Assembly (NCBI RefSeq): GCF_000186865.1
Contig: NW_008705561.1
Location: forward strand, 497,711 to 561,710
Reading direction: 5' to 3'
DNA: 64,000 nucleotides
DNA from: Aureococcus anophagefferens
Lineage: Eukaryota; Sar; Pelagophyceae; Pelagomonadales; Pelagomonadaceae
This document shows positions 1 to 8,228 of the stretch, piece by piece. A program made the position numbers and the translations under genes. The first letter of the stretch is position 1, and each line of letters starts with the position of its first letter. The notes under the pieces were generated by a model. That model worked only from the letters and a program-made list of their open reading frames with translations. It was not told where the DNA came from and searched no databases.

Positions 1-2840
1 TCCCAGAAGACCTTCTGGAGCGCGAAGGCCGTCGTGTAGTACTTCAGCCGCGCCTCGCGCTCCTGCATGGCCAGACGCCCGAGGCGCAGCACGCCGCTCT
101 TGAAGACGCGCCAGCCGGCGACGTGGCGCAGCTCCGCGAGGATGCGCGGGCACAGGTCGTTCGTCGCGATACGCGCGAGCGCCGTCGACGTGAGCACGTT
201 GCACGACGCGTGGCCGATCGCGGACACGGAGTACGCGCAGATCATGGGCGCGCCGACGAGCGTGTTGATGATGTCCGTGCCGATGACGGCGAAGTTCTTC
301 GCCGAGAGGTAGCGCGCCTCGTCGAAGCCCTTCTTGTTCGAGCCGCCGAAGTTCGAGAGCGACGCCGCGCCGCCCTGTTGTTGCCGCTGCTGGTCCTCGA
401 GCGTCCGCTGGTTCAGCGTCCGCTTGTTGCGGAAGGCGCTGCCGTGCATCAACAAATACAAGTCCGTGTTCGTCGACCCGGGCCGCACGATGAACTCGCC
501 CATCATGAAGAGCTTGGGCCGCAGCGCCAGGGAGAACTCGGAGACGATGCGCTTCCACTCGCGGTTGCCCTCTTCTAAGCGCGCGCCCAGCGGCGAGCTC
601 AGGGGCAGGTGGACGCGCTCGTGGGCCACAAAGTGCTCGACCTGGATGTCGAAGTCGCCGCCCTGCTCCCTCTCGTGCTGCTTGAAGCTCAGCACGTTCG
701 CCGTGTGCCGCGACGCGTGGTGGCCGTGCGCGCGCGGGTCGTAGAAGCGCACCGTGTAGGTCAAAAAGGGCGTCAGCTCGACGATGCGCCCGGGCATGAG
801 GTCGTCCTGGGTCCAGTGCGCGCCCGCGTCCTTGCGCAGGAGCATGACGTCGACGCCGACGCGCAGCCCGCCGACGGACGCGAGCGCGTCGTTGAGGAAG
901 GGGATGTTCCGCACCCAGGCGCCGAGCTCCTCCGTGGCGCAGGCGCGCTGGAGCTGGGGGCTCAGGTTCGACAGCATCTCGCGGTGGTAGGCCTGGCGGA
1001 AGAGGGCCTCGCTGTTGATGAAGTACTCGCGCATCTGCGACTGCAACGGCTTCGTGATCTTCTGCTCGTGCATGTACTGGTTGAGCTTGTCCATGGTCGA
1101 CCGGTAGTCGTTGAGCGCCGGGTCGAAGTTCGTGAGCACGTTGGCGATCTCGCCGATGAGGAAGGCCATGACGATGGCGCCGACGATCATGACGACGAAG
1201 CCGACGCACTTCTCGCCGAACGTGATCGTCAGCGCGTCGCCGACCATGGACTTGATGGCCCAGTCCAGCGCCGCCACGTAGACGTACCAGAGCCCCCGGC
1301 GCCGGAACTTCACGGTGGCGAGCCAGCAGGACGGGTTCGCCATCTCGTAGACGCCGTCGCGGTCGTACCAGCCGTCGTCGCCGTCGCCGAGCGCCTCGCC
1401 GACGTTCGCGAGGCAGCCGCTCGGCGACCCGACGATGCGGATGACGCAGGCGAACATGTGCGTGAAGCCGATGACGAGCAGCGTGAACTTGATGATGGTC
1501 TGCGACTTGTAGGAGATCTGCGTCTTCGCCGCGAACCGCGCGATGAGGCGGCCGATGCGGAGCACGCGGAGGAGCTTCAGGAGGCGCATCAACTTCAACA
1601 TGCCGAAGAGGCCCAGGGCGCCGCCGCTCGTGTCGCGCAGGCACGTGTACAGGCTCCGCACGAAGAGGCTCCCGGACCCCGCGTTCGTCGCCGCGACGAT
1701 GGAGTCGATGGGGAGGCACGACACGAGGTCGACGACGAACCACGAGCCCAGGTACTCCCGCGAGATGACGGAGCGGTCCAGCACGTACTTGGCCTGCTCC
1801 CAGTCGTAGGACGACGTGTTGAAGTTGACGAAGATGTCGAGCAGGAAGTAGAGGTCCACGACGAGGTTCGGCACCAAGAGCGCGCACGAGTCGTCGATGA
1901 AGGCGATCTCGAAGGGCGTCACGACGGCGGCGTAGACGATGCAGGGGACCATGGCGCCGCTCCAGCAGACGAAGAAGCGGCCGTTGGGGTTCACCAAGAA
2001 CGTGTCCGGCGGGAATTCCAAAAGCTCGACGTGCTCCTCCCGCGCGGCCTTCGTGCCCTCGATGAGCTCCTGGGCCGTCTGGCGCCGGCCCGGCGACGGC
2101 CGGAGGCCCTCCTCGAGCTCCTCGGGCGTGTCCGTGTGGCGCGACGACCGCCCGAAGATCGTGCGCCCGACGGACGACCGCCGCATCATGCCGAGCACGG
2201 AGCTCCGCCGCTTCTTCGACGTGGACCGGGACCGCGAGCTCGGCGCGCCCCGCTTCGTGACGGGCACGGGCGAGTGGCGCGGGTTCCGCGACGACGGCGC
2301 CGCGCGGGACGTCGACGCTCCCGTGCGGCTCGAGGCCTTGTGGTGCGCGGACGCGAGGCCCGCCATGCCCATGACCTCGACCTTCTCCTCCGCGTGGCGC
2401 ATCGTCGGCAAAAAGCCCCGCGTGATGTCGTTCGTCAGGGCGTCCATGGCGTCGAGCGCCATGTCGTCCTCGTGGTCCGCCGGGGGCACGACGAACTCGT
2501 CGCCGCGGTTCAGGGGGTCCGACACGCGCCACGAGCCGAACGTGGACCGGATGTGGTTGAACGCGCCGATGATCGTCACGTTCCGCGTGGCCTTGGTCCA
2601 CTGGCCGCGCGCCCGCGTCGGCACGACGACGGAGCCGGCGAAGGGCATGGCCGTCGGGCCGTGCGGCGAGTCCGCGGCCTCGTCGTCGTCGCTGTCGTGA
2701 TCCTCGTCCCCCTCGCCGACCTCCTCGAGCGTGCCGCGCCGCTTCGACTCCTGCTTCTGGAGCGGCGAGAGCTGGACCTTGTTCGAGCTCCGCACCAGCG
2801 TCTCCGACGACGCCGCGTCGCTCACGGCCTCGTCGTCCAT
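1..2840 (-). CDS. CNG/EAG/HCN-type voltage-gated cation channel, C-terminus cut by window edge
   Basis: An open frame of about 946 codons starts at ATG 2840 and runs off the left edge without a stop. After a roughly 290-residue Ser/Arg-rich N-terminus come hydrophobic S1 to S3 segments from about residue 297. An S4 voltage sensor near residues 411-430 has Arg/Lys at every third or fourth place (RLLKLLRVLRIGR). Two more membrane segments flank a pore loop at about 529-541. A C-linker follows, then cyclic-nucleotide-domain-like strands near 765-800 (GEFIVRPGSTNTDLYLLMHG). This order is that of CNBD channels. The pore reads SMVGDALTITFGE and lacks the GYG/GFG potassium filter. About 100 extra residues separate the C-linker from the CNBD-like part. 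Fold assignment is firm; ion selectivity and ligand binding are unknown. Confidence 0.85.
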   Translation of the reverse strand, partial: MDDEAVSDAASSETLVRSSNKVQLSPLQKQESKRRGTLEEVGEGDEDHDSDDDEAADSPHGPTAMPFAGSVVVPTRARGQWTKATRNVTIIGAFNHIRSTFGSWRVSDPLNRGDEFVVPPADHEDDMALDAMDALTNDITRGFLPTMRHAEEKVEVMGMAGLASAHHKASSRTGASTSRAAPSSRNPRHSPVPVTKRGAPSSRSRSTSKKRRSSVLGMMRRSSVGRTIFGRSSRHTDTPEELEEGLRPSPGRRQTAQELIEGTKAAREEHVELLEFPPDTFLVNPNGRFFVCWSGAMVPCIVYAAVVTPFEIAFIDDSCALLVPNLVVDLYFLLDIFVNFNTSSYDWEQAKYVLDRSVISREYLGSWFVVDLVSCLPIDSIVAATNAGSGSLFVRSLYTCLRDTSGGALGLFGMLKLMRLLKLLRVLRIGRLIARFAAKTQISYKSQTIIKFTLLVIGFTHMFACVIRIVGSPSGCLANVGEALGDGDDGWYDRDGVYEMANPSCWLATVKFRRRGLWYVYVAALDWAIKSMVGDALTITFGEKCVGFVVMIVGAIVMAFLIGEIANVLTNFDPALNDYRSTMDKLNQYMHEQKITKPLQSQMREYFINSEALFRQAYHREMLSNLSPQLQRACATEELGAWVRNIPFLNDALASVGGLRVGVDVMLLRKDAGAHWTQDDLMPGRIVELTPFLTYTVRFYDPRAHGHHASRHTANVLSFKQHEREQGGDFDIQVEHFVAHERVHLPLSSPLGARLEEGNREWKRIVSEFSLALRPKLFMMGEFIVRPGSTNTDLYLLMHGSAFRNKRTLNQRTLEDQQRQQQGGAASLSNFGGSNKKGFDEARYLSAKNFAVIGTDIINTLVGAPMICAYSVSAIGHASCNVLTSTALARIATNDLCPRILAELRHVAGWRVFKSGVLRLGRLAMQEREARLKYYTTAFALQKVFW

Positions 2841-3449
2841 AATGCCGGGCGGGGCAGCCCGCCCTCGGGCAAGGCAGCGCCGCCGGCTCGGATCTCGCTC
2901 GGAAAGCAAAAATGAAACCCCTCGGCAACTTACCGCACAACTAACGCTGCCACCTTATGGGGCGGCCTTTGGGGGGCGCGCGGGGGTGCTCCTGCGCGAC
3001 ACCCGATGATGGCGCTCGGCGCGTCGGGTCGGGCGGGCGCTCATGGAGGGGCAGCCCGCTGCGCGCACCGGTTGGGCTGCGGGGCGCCGCGCGCGGGGAC
3101 TTCCAGTTCTTGGCCATCGGCGCGGACATCATCTGCGGGTTGGGCGACTGCCGCGCGCGCTCGCCTCGCTTGGAGGCCTTCGGCGCGAGCCTCGAGGGGA
3201 GCTGGGCGGGTTGGCGCCCCCGGTGGCCTCGGCTTGCGGGCTTGGATGTGCCAGCGTCCATTCGTTTCTCTACCTTCTTGCGTCTGTTCAGGGTGTGCTC
3301 CCACGTGCACCTCCTTAGGTTCCGCTTGCGTGCCGCCTTGGGCTGCGCCGCCGCCGCGCGATGATCTTGCTCGCGCCTTTGCGTCGACGTGCGGCGAGTT
3401 CTTCGTCGTCCGCGCCGCGGTATCCTCCTCTTCTGCGTTGGCTCTTCCT

Positions 3450-3645
3450 CTATTGCAGCCGTCGCTCGCCTCTGCCTCTGCCGCCGCTGCCGCTGTCGCC
3501 TCTGTCCTTTCTGCCGCAGCCGCTGTCGCCTCTATTGCCGCCGCCTCTGCTGCCTCTGCTGCCTGCCTCTGTCTCTGCCGCCGCCGCCGATGTCGTCTCT
3601 GCCTCTGCTTCTGCTCCTGCTGCCGCCTCTGCTCCCGCCCGCTGG
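3450..3645. repeat. Degenerate CTG/CCG/CCTCTG low-complexity tract
   Basis: About 200 bases are built from imperfect repeats of CTGCCGCCT, CCTCTG and CTGCTGCCT, with strong pyrimidine bias on the plus strand. It explains the Leu/Pro/Ser/Cys-rich and Ala/Glu/Arg/Gln-rich reading frames seen on either strand. Boundaries are approximate. Confidence 0.7.
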
Positions 3646-3879
3646 CCGGCGGGTGTCCTCTTCGGCGTGCGCCCTCGGCCTCCATTCGTGGTCCTCGAGG
3701 TGAATCGGGTTGGTCCACCCGGAGTTCCTGCCTGCCGGGTGCGGGTGCCCTCGTTCTCAACTTCCCCCGGTCCACGGCGAGTTCGTTGAGTGTCGTCTGA
3801 TGAGGCGACTCAGGAGCTGCCGCCCCGCGCCTGCTCGGTCTGGTTGCCTCCTGGGGGGGGTCCCTCCGCGGACCTGCCT

Positions 3880-3926
3880 CCCCTCCCCGGACGGACGCAG
3901 TCGGGCGCGCACCCCCTTCAATAACT
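3880..3926 (+). repeat. 47-nt dispersed repeat, copy A
   Basis: These 47 bases match the reverse complement of 31173-31219 with three differences. They begin CCCCTCCCCGGACGGACGCA and end CCCCTTCAATAACT. Similarity fades on both sides. Both copies lie in non-coding DNA between genes, so conservation by coding function is unlikely; a short mobile-element end or a shared regulatory element is possible. Confidence 0.75.
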
Positions 3927-4099
3927 TGGTCAACTTTGGCATGGTTACAAATTGGTTACACTTAATTAAAACCGGGGCTTGGCGAGCTGTGGTTGCTCTT
4001 CCACCTCAGTGGCTCGGCTTGGATCGCACCGCCGCCGCTTGCAGCGCGTCGCTCCAACCCGCGTACGATTCGCAGCGCATCGCTCCGCCTGCAAACACC

Positions 4100-4831
4100 A
4101 TGCTCCTGCTGCAGCTCTGCGCCGTCGCTCTCTCTACGGCCTTCGCGCCGACGCGGCTCCGCGCCGCCCCGACGCGCCTCGCCGCGACGGCCACGGAGGA
4201 GGACGTGCGCCTGCGCGTGACGCTCGCCGCCCAGACCGCGGGCCGGAGCTTCAGCTTCGACGTGCAGAAGCAGGTCTGGCTCTACCGGCGGTGCCCCGCG
4301 CGCTACTCCGTCGACGGCTCCGGCGTCGAGATCGTCGCCGAGGGCGCCAAGTCGAAGCTCGAGCCCTTCCTCAAGTGGCTCGAGAAGGCGACGAGCGGCG
4401 AGCCCCAGGGCATGTCCGCGGAGAGCGGCGACGGCGGCGGGCTGTCCTCCGTGGAGTGGCTCGACGCCGAGGGCGGCATCGAGGGCTGGACGTCCGCGGG
4501 CGTCGACCTGCTGGGGCTGACCCAGGCCGAGGGCCCGGGCTTCCTCGGCGCGCCCGCGGGCGCCGACGAGGCGTCGAACGACGCCGACCTCGTCGAGGCC
4601 GTCGCGGCGCAGGCCGTCGCCGTCGAGGAGAGCGTCATCGACATCGAGGCCGCGGCGGCCGTCGCGGCGACGAAGGGCGTCGTCGGCACCGTGCCCCAGG
4701 AGATCCGCGAGTCGTTCGTCGGCAAGGCGTTCGGCGCGGCGGCGCTCGACGTCGACGCGGCCGCGAGCGACGACCTGGACCTCAGCGAGGAGGACCTCGC
4801 GGCCTTCGCGCGGGACCTCCTCGGCGAGTAA
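4100..4831 (+). CDS. Plastid-targeted acylphosphatase-like protein
   Basis: The chosen start gives 243 residues opening with a hydrophobic signal peptide that ends TAFAPTRLRAAP, matching the heterokont AFAP plastid-import motif. Residues about 30-115 resemble an acylphosphatase fold: a first strand, then VQKQVWLYRRCPARYSVDG, then GVEIVAEG and KLEPFLKWLEK, which parallel the usual VQGVGFR, VEVVAQG and helix positions. The catalytic VQGVGFR is altered, so enzymatic activity is doubtful. The second half is Ala/Asp/Glu-rich with no recognised domain. It converges tail to tail on the 4848 gene with about 16 bases between stops. Location in the plastid stroma is inference; function is unknown. Confidence 0.7.
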   Translation: MLLLQLCAVALSTAFAPTRLRAAPTRLAATATEEDVRLRVTLAAQTAGRSFSFDVQKQVWLYRRCPARYSVDGSGVEIVAEGAKSKLEPFLKWLEKATSGEPQGMSAESGDGGGLSSVEWLDAEGGIEGWTSAGVDLLGLTQAEGPGFLGAPAGADEASNDADLVEAVAAQAVAVEESVIDIEAAAAVAATKGVVGTVPQEIRESFVGKAFGAAALDVDAAASDDLDLSEEDLAAFARDLLGE

Positions 4832-4847
4832 GCTTATTAGTGGAAAC

Positions 4848-6830
4848 TCACGGGCGGGGGAACATGGCGCCGAAGTAGTCCTTGACGTGGTGGTAGCGCA
4901 CGCCGGCGACGCGCGCGAGGTTCGCGTCCGCGTCCGAGTCGCCGACGTAGCAGCTCCGCGCGTTGCACGCGGCCTTGTCCGCGACGCCGAGCTCGTCGAG
5001 GGCGAAGTCCCACATGCCCGCGCCCTTGGCTTTGTGGAACCTGCGCGCGTCGTCGTCGAGCTTCGTGAGCGCGACGCAGCAGAGCACGGGGACGGCGACG
5101 TCCCGCGCCCAGTTGTCCAACCGGCCGCACTTCTGCCGGAGCTTGTTCTCCAGGACCTCGACCTTCTTCAACCGGTCCAGGCACTCGTTGGACAGCACCG
5201 CGAGGCCCGTCGTGGCGTCGAGCGACCGGAGGTGGCCGGGCGCGTGGCCGTACAGATGGGACCACTGGCTCGGCTCGGGCCGCGCGTAGTTCAAGGGCAC
5301 GAGCGTGTCGTCGAAGTCGAAGCCGAGGAGCCGCTCGGTATGCGGCGGCGCGTCGCCCCAGCGGCGCACGAGGAGGCAGCCGTGGCGCAGGTCCCAGCCC
5401 GCGGGGATCTTCGCGCCGCGGTAGCGGCCGGTCGCCGCGGCCGCCGCCGGCGCGGCCTTCTTGCGCGGCTGGAAGAAGGCGTTCGCGGCCGCCGGGCGCT
5501 TCTTCGCCGCCGGCGCCGGCGCGGCGGCCGCGGCGCGCTTCTCGAGCGTGACCTCGACGCCGAAGTGGTCCGAGGGGAACATGGGCAGCGTGCCCTTCTT
5601 CTCGTGCTGGATGGTCCGAGTACCGACCTGGGCCGTGCCGACGAGCCGGAAGCCCGTCGTCGCGACGGCGCATGCGTCCGCCGCGTCGAGCGTCTGCCGT
5701 TTCACCTCGCGATCGAGGACGAAGACGCGGTCGAAGCGGTGCTTGAAGCCGTGCTTGAGCATGCCGTTGGCCCGGCCGTCGTAGGTGAACTCGCTCGCCT
5801 TGGGCGAGCCGCGGTCGCGCCAGGCGTCGCGCCACGCGGCGCCCGCGGCCGCGACCGCGTCGCCGTCTTTGCCGTCGTCCCAGTTGAAGTCGCCCAGAAG
5901 CACCGCGGCCGCGCAGCCGTGGGCCGCGGCCTTCGCTTCCAGGGTCGCCGCGGCGCGCGCCACCTGCGCCCGGCGCTCCGCGCGCACCGCGGCGTCGACC
6001 TCGCGGCCCACAAAGGACTCGAGGTGCGCGACGCCGAACAGGACGTCGCCGACGCCGGGCCAGGCCGCGCGCGCCACCAACAAGCCCCGGCCCATGCGGG
6101 ACCCGGGGAACGGCACGGTCTCGACGCCGACGAGCGTCGACTTGGACGCGAGGCAGCAGTAGTAGGGCGCGATCGACGTCTGGCGGAACAGTGTGCCGAA
6201 GCCGCGGCGGCCGAGCTCGCGCTGCAGGTGCGGGAACGAGTCGTCCGTGACCTCCTGGAGCCCGACCACCGTCGCGTCGGCGGCGAGGGCGGCGATGGCG
6301 GCCATGCGCGCGCCGAAGGTCTCCTCGCGCTCGAACCAGACGTTGAAGGACAGGACCGTGAGCGGCGCGCCGGCCGGTGCCGCGGCCGCGGCCGCGCCGT
6401 ACTGCGCCGCGCGCAGCTTCCGGATCGCCGCCATCTGGTCGTCGATGGTCGTCGGCGGCGGCGGCGCGATTTCTGACGCGCCCGCGGTCGCGAGGAAGTT
6501 GGCCATGGGGTCGCCGCTCCCGGCCGGCGGCCGCGGAACCGGCGGAACCGGCGGGACCGGCGCCGCCGCCGCGCGCGCGGCGTCGTCGCGGCGCTGCTCG
6601 TCGCGCAGCTTCCGGATCGCCGACAGGTCCTCGTCCGTCGCGGGCGGCGGCGGCGCGGCGCCGCTGTTGCGCGTCAGCAGGGCGGCGGCGGCGCCCTCCA
6701 GCGAGCCCTGGGCGTCCGCGAGCGCCGCCGCCGCGTCCGCCTCGGAGGCGCCCGTGAAACTAATAAGCTGCTCGACGAGCGACGGCGGCGGCGCTTCGTC
6801 GTTGCTATCGTCACCTGTGAGGTCGATCAT
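4848..6830 (-). CDS. TDP2-like phosphodiesterase fused to PNKP-type 3'-phosphatase
   Basis: A 660-residue protein combines DNA-end repair modules. Residues about 18-54 look like a ubiquitin-associated (UBA) helix bundle. Two short repeats follow (DEDLSAIRKLRDEQ and IDDQMAAIRKLRAAQ, near 66 and 128). An endonuclease/exonuclease/phosphatase domain of the tyrosyl-DNA phosphodiesterase 2 type spans about 158-430, with LSFNVWFE (160), LQEVT (190), GDFNWDD (312) and SDHFG (419). A lysine-rich linker contains NAFFQPRKK, loosely like a PCNA-binding box. From about 500 a HAD phosphatase of the PNKP type follows: GFDFDDTLV (501), LSNE (544), GMWDF (606) and GDSDAD (630). TDP2 removes topoisomerase II tyrosyl adducts from 5' ends and PNKP phosphatase clears 3' phosphates. 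No kinase domain is seen. The gene is divergent from 7020 across 189 bases. Confidence 0.85.
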   Translation of the reverse strand: MIDLTGDDSNDEAPPPSLVEQLISFTGASEADAAAALADAQGSLEGAAAALLTRNSGAAPPPPATDEDLSAIRKLRDEQRRDDAARAAAAPVPPVPPVPRPPAGSGDPMANFLATAGASEIAPPPPTTIDDQMAAIRKLRAAQYGAAAAAAPAGAPLTVLSFNVWFEREETFGARMAAIAALAADATVVGLQEVTDDSFPHLQRELGRRGFGTLFRQTSIAPYYCCLASKSTLVGVETVPFPGSRMGRGLLVARAAWPGVGDVLFGVAHLESFVGREVDAAVRAERRAQVARAAATLEAKAAAHGCAAAVLLGDFNWDDGKDGDAVAAAGAAWRDAWRDRGSPKASEFTYDGRANGMLKHGFKHRFDRVFVLDREVKRQTLDAADACAVATTGFRLVGTAQVGTRTIQHEKKGTLPMFPSDHFGVEVTLEKRAAAAAPAPAAKKRPAAANAFFQPRKKAAPAAAAATGRYRGAKIPAGWDLRHGCLLVRRWGDAPPHTERLLGFDFDDTLVPLNYARPEPSQWSHLYGHAPGHLRSLDATTGLAVLSNECLDRLKKVEVLENKLRQKCGRLDNWARDVAVPVLCCVALTKLDDDARRFHKAKGAGMWDFALDELGVADKAACNARSCYVGDSDADANLARVAGVRYHHVKDYFGAMFPRP

Positions 6831-7019
6831 TGTGCGATTTCAAACCGAGTCAGGCCTCCATAATGCTGTCCCCACCTTCTTAATTGCCACAAGTCCTCCA
6901 AGGAGGACCTCCTCGCGCGCCGCCGCGAACGCGCGCGCGGACCCAAAGTCGGAGCAGCAAGCGCGCGTGGACGCCCGCCGTTCGACGCAGCGGCCCACGC
7001 GACGCGAGCGCACAACAAA

Positions 7020-7597
7020 ATGGATGTGTCGAACTTGATCCAGATGACGCCCTGGGACCGCTACGCGGGCGTCTGCGGGGCGCTGACGACGATCGTCTGC
7101 CTGCTCATCGGCTTCGTCGCGCTCTTCGTCAACGACGGCGCCTGGCACGTCTTCGCCGCTCTGTACACCGTCGGCGTCGGCTTCCTCGTCGCGGTCATCG
7201 AGCTGCCCGCGCTCTACTGCCACAGCTACGCGTGCATCAAGCTCAAGGACCGCCTCATCGAGGACACGTCCTTCCACCACGGCTGGATCCGCGCCTCCTT
7301 GTGCGGCCCTCCCGCGTCCGCCGCGCGGCGCCGCGGCGACCGCGACCGCCGCCTCTCGCCCGCAGGTACGTCGCGTGCACGCCGGCGATGCTCGGCTTCA
7401 AGTCGATCCTCATCTGGCCCGGCGTCCAGCTCCTCGTCTGCGCGGCGCTCTACATTTTGGTGTCCATCAAGTACCGCATCTCCTCGGGACCGAGCACGAC
7501 GGGCTACAGCAACTTCGACCAGGGCTACTCCAAGGTCGCGACGGCCGACGCCGGCGCCGAGGAGGAGGGGCCCTCCTTCGGCACGTTCACGCTCTAG
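7020..7597 (+). CDS. Small four-transmembrane protein, Flower/TVP18-like, two exons
   Basis: Exon 1 (7020-7300) and exon 2 (7366-7597) are joined over a 65-nt GT-AG intron (7301-7365, phase 2), giving RASLYVACTPAML at the junction. Without splicing the frame turns into Arg/Pro noise. The roughly 170-residue product has four hydrophobic segments: TTIVCLLIGFVALF, FAALYTVGVGFLVAVIEL, a segment around AMLGFKSILIW, and QLLVCAALYILVSI. The pattern with VAVIELPALYC at the end of the second helix recalls the Flower/TVP18 family of vesicle and Golgi membrane proteins. The hydrophilic tail ends in acidic residues. Family assignment is tentative; membrane topology is clear. Confidence 0.65.
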
Positions 7598-7636
7598 GGA
7601 AGTGCCGTAAGGTTCGCCCGTAGAAGAAAACCGGGG

Positions 7637-8005
7637 TTAGTCCGCGATGCCCTCCCGCAGCACGCGCTGGTACTTGCCCGGCGCGAAGTCGCCGGACGAC
7701 GCGACCATGCCGGCGTAGAGGGCCAGGGTCAGCGCGAAGACGCCGGCGCCCGCCGCGCCGAACTTCAGGAAGGCGCCGAGGCCGCAGAGGAGCGTCGCCG
7801 CGCGCGGCACGCGGAAGTGGCAGAGCCAGATCTCGAGCGTGCAGAGCGACGCGAAAAACTGGGCGACGATGCTGCGCGTCGTGATCTCCGGCGACTCGTC
7901 GTCGCAGGTGCAGTAGCGCTTCGGCGGCGGGTCGCAGGGGTCGCAGCGCGCCGCGAGGGGGTTGCCCTGCACGTCGCGGAATCGCCGCCGCTCGCTCATC
8001 TCCAT
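7637..8005 (-). CDS. Small two-helix membrane protein with N-terminal cysteine cluster
   Basis: The 122-residue frame opens MEMSERRRFRDVQGNPL and then has CDPCDPP and YCTCDDE, a four-cysteine cluster that could bind metal. Two or three hydrophobic stretches follow (AQFFASLCTLEIWLCHF, AATLLCGLGAFL, AAGAGVFALTLALYAGMV) before a short polar tail. The codon pattern matches neighbouring genes. I do not recognise a family. A second in-frame ATG lies two codons downstream. It ends 40 bases beyond the convergent gene at 7597. Confidence 0.6.
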   Translation of the reverse strand: MEMSERRRFRDVQGNPLAARCDPCDPPPKRYCTCDDESPEITTRSIVAQFFASLCTLEIWLCHFRVPRAATLLCGLGAFLKFGAAGAGVFALTLALYAGMVASSGDFAPGKYQRVLREGIAD

Positions 8006-8228
8006 GGCGGCGTGCGGCGCTTGCGCTCGCTCGCGCGGCGACGGCTGCGGCGCGACGGTTAGGAGGGGTGAGCGATGCGACGGTCGCGTGTCGCGCGCGA
8101 CGCCGTCGTGCCAGGCGCGCGACGCGATTGCTCGAGGCTCGAGACCAGTTTTCTCAACCTCAAGCTGCCGTTCAACATGCCGCTAGTCGTCGCCGTTTAA
8201 ACACGCCGCGAATTAAAAGCCGACCCGC

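Larger units (their letters stand above)
2841..4099. other. Gene-poor stretch between channel and plastid protein
   Basis: No convincing gene is visible. Open frames on both strands here are low-complexity (Arg/Gln/Ala or Leu/Pro/Ser/Cys) and follow a pyrimidine-rich repeat; the longest minus-strand frame (3041-3775) has no ATG at its beginning. The stretch holds that repeat and one copy of a 47-nt dispersed repeat. The last 100 bases or so probably carry the promoter of the gene at 4100. Confidence 0.5.

Noticed and set aside
609..2915. A 768-codon plus-strand open frame
   Set aside because: It is antisense to the ion channel, which shows clear membrane segments and motifs, and itself has only Val/Glu/Asp/Arg-rich noise.
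3041..3775. A 244-codon minus-strand gene
   Set aside because: It begins at GTG rather than ATG, is low-complexity throughout and follows a simple repeat.
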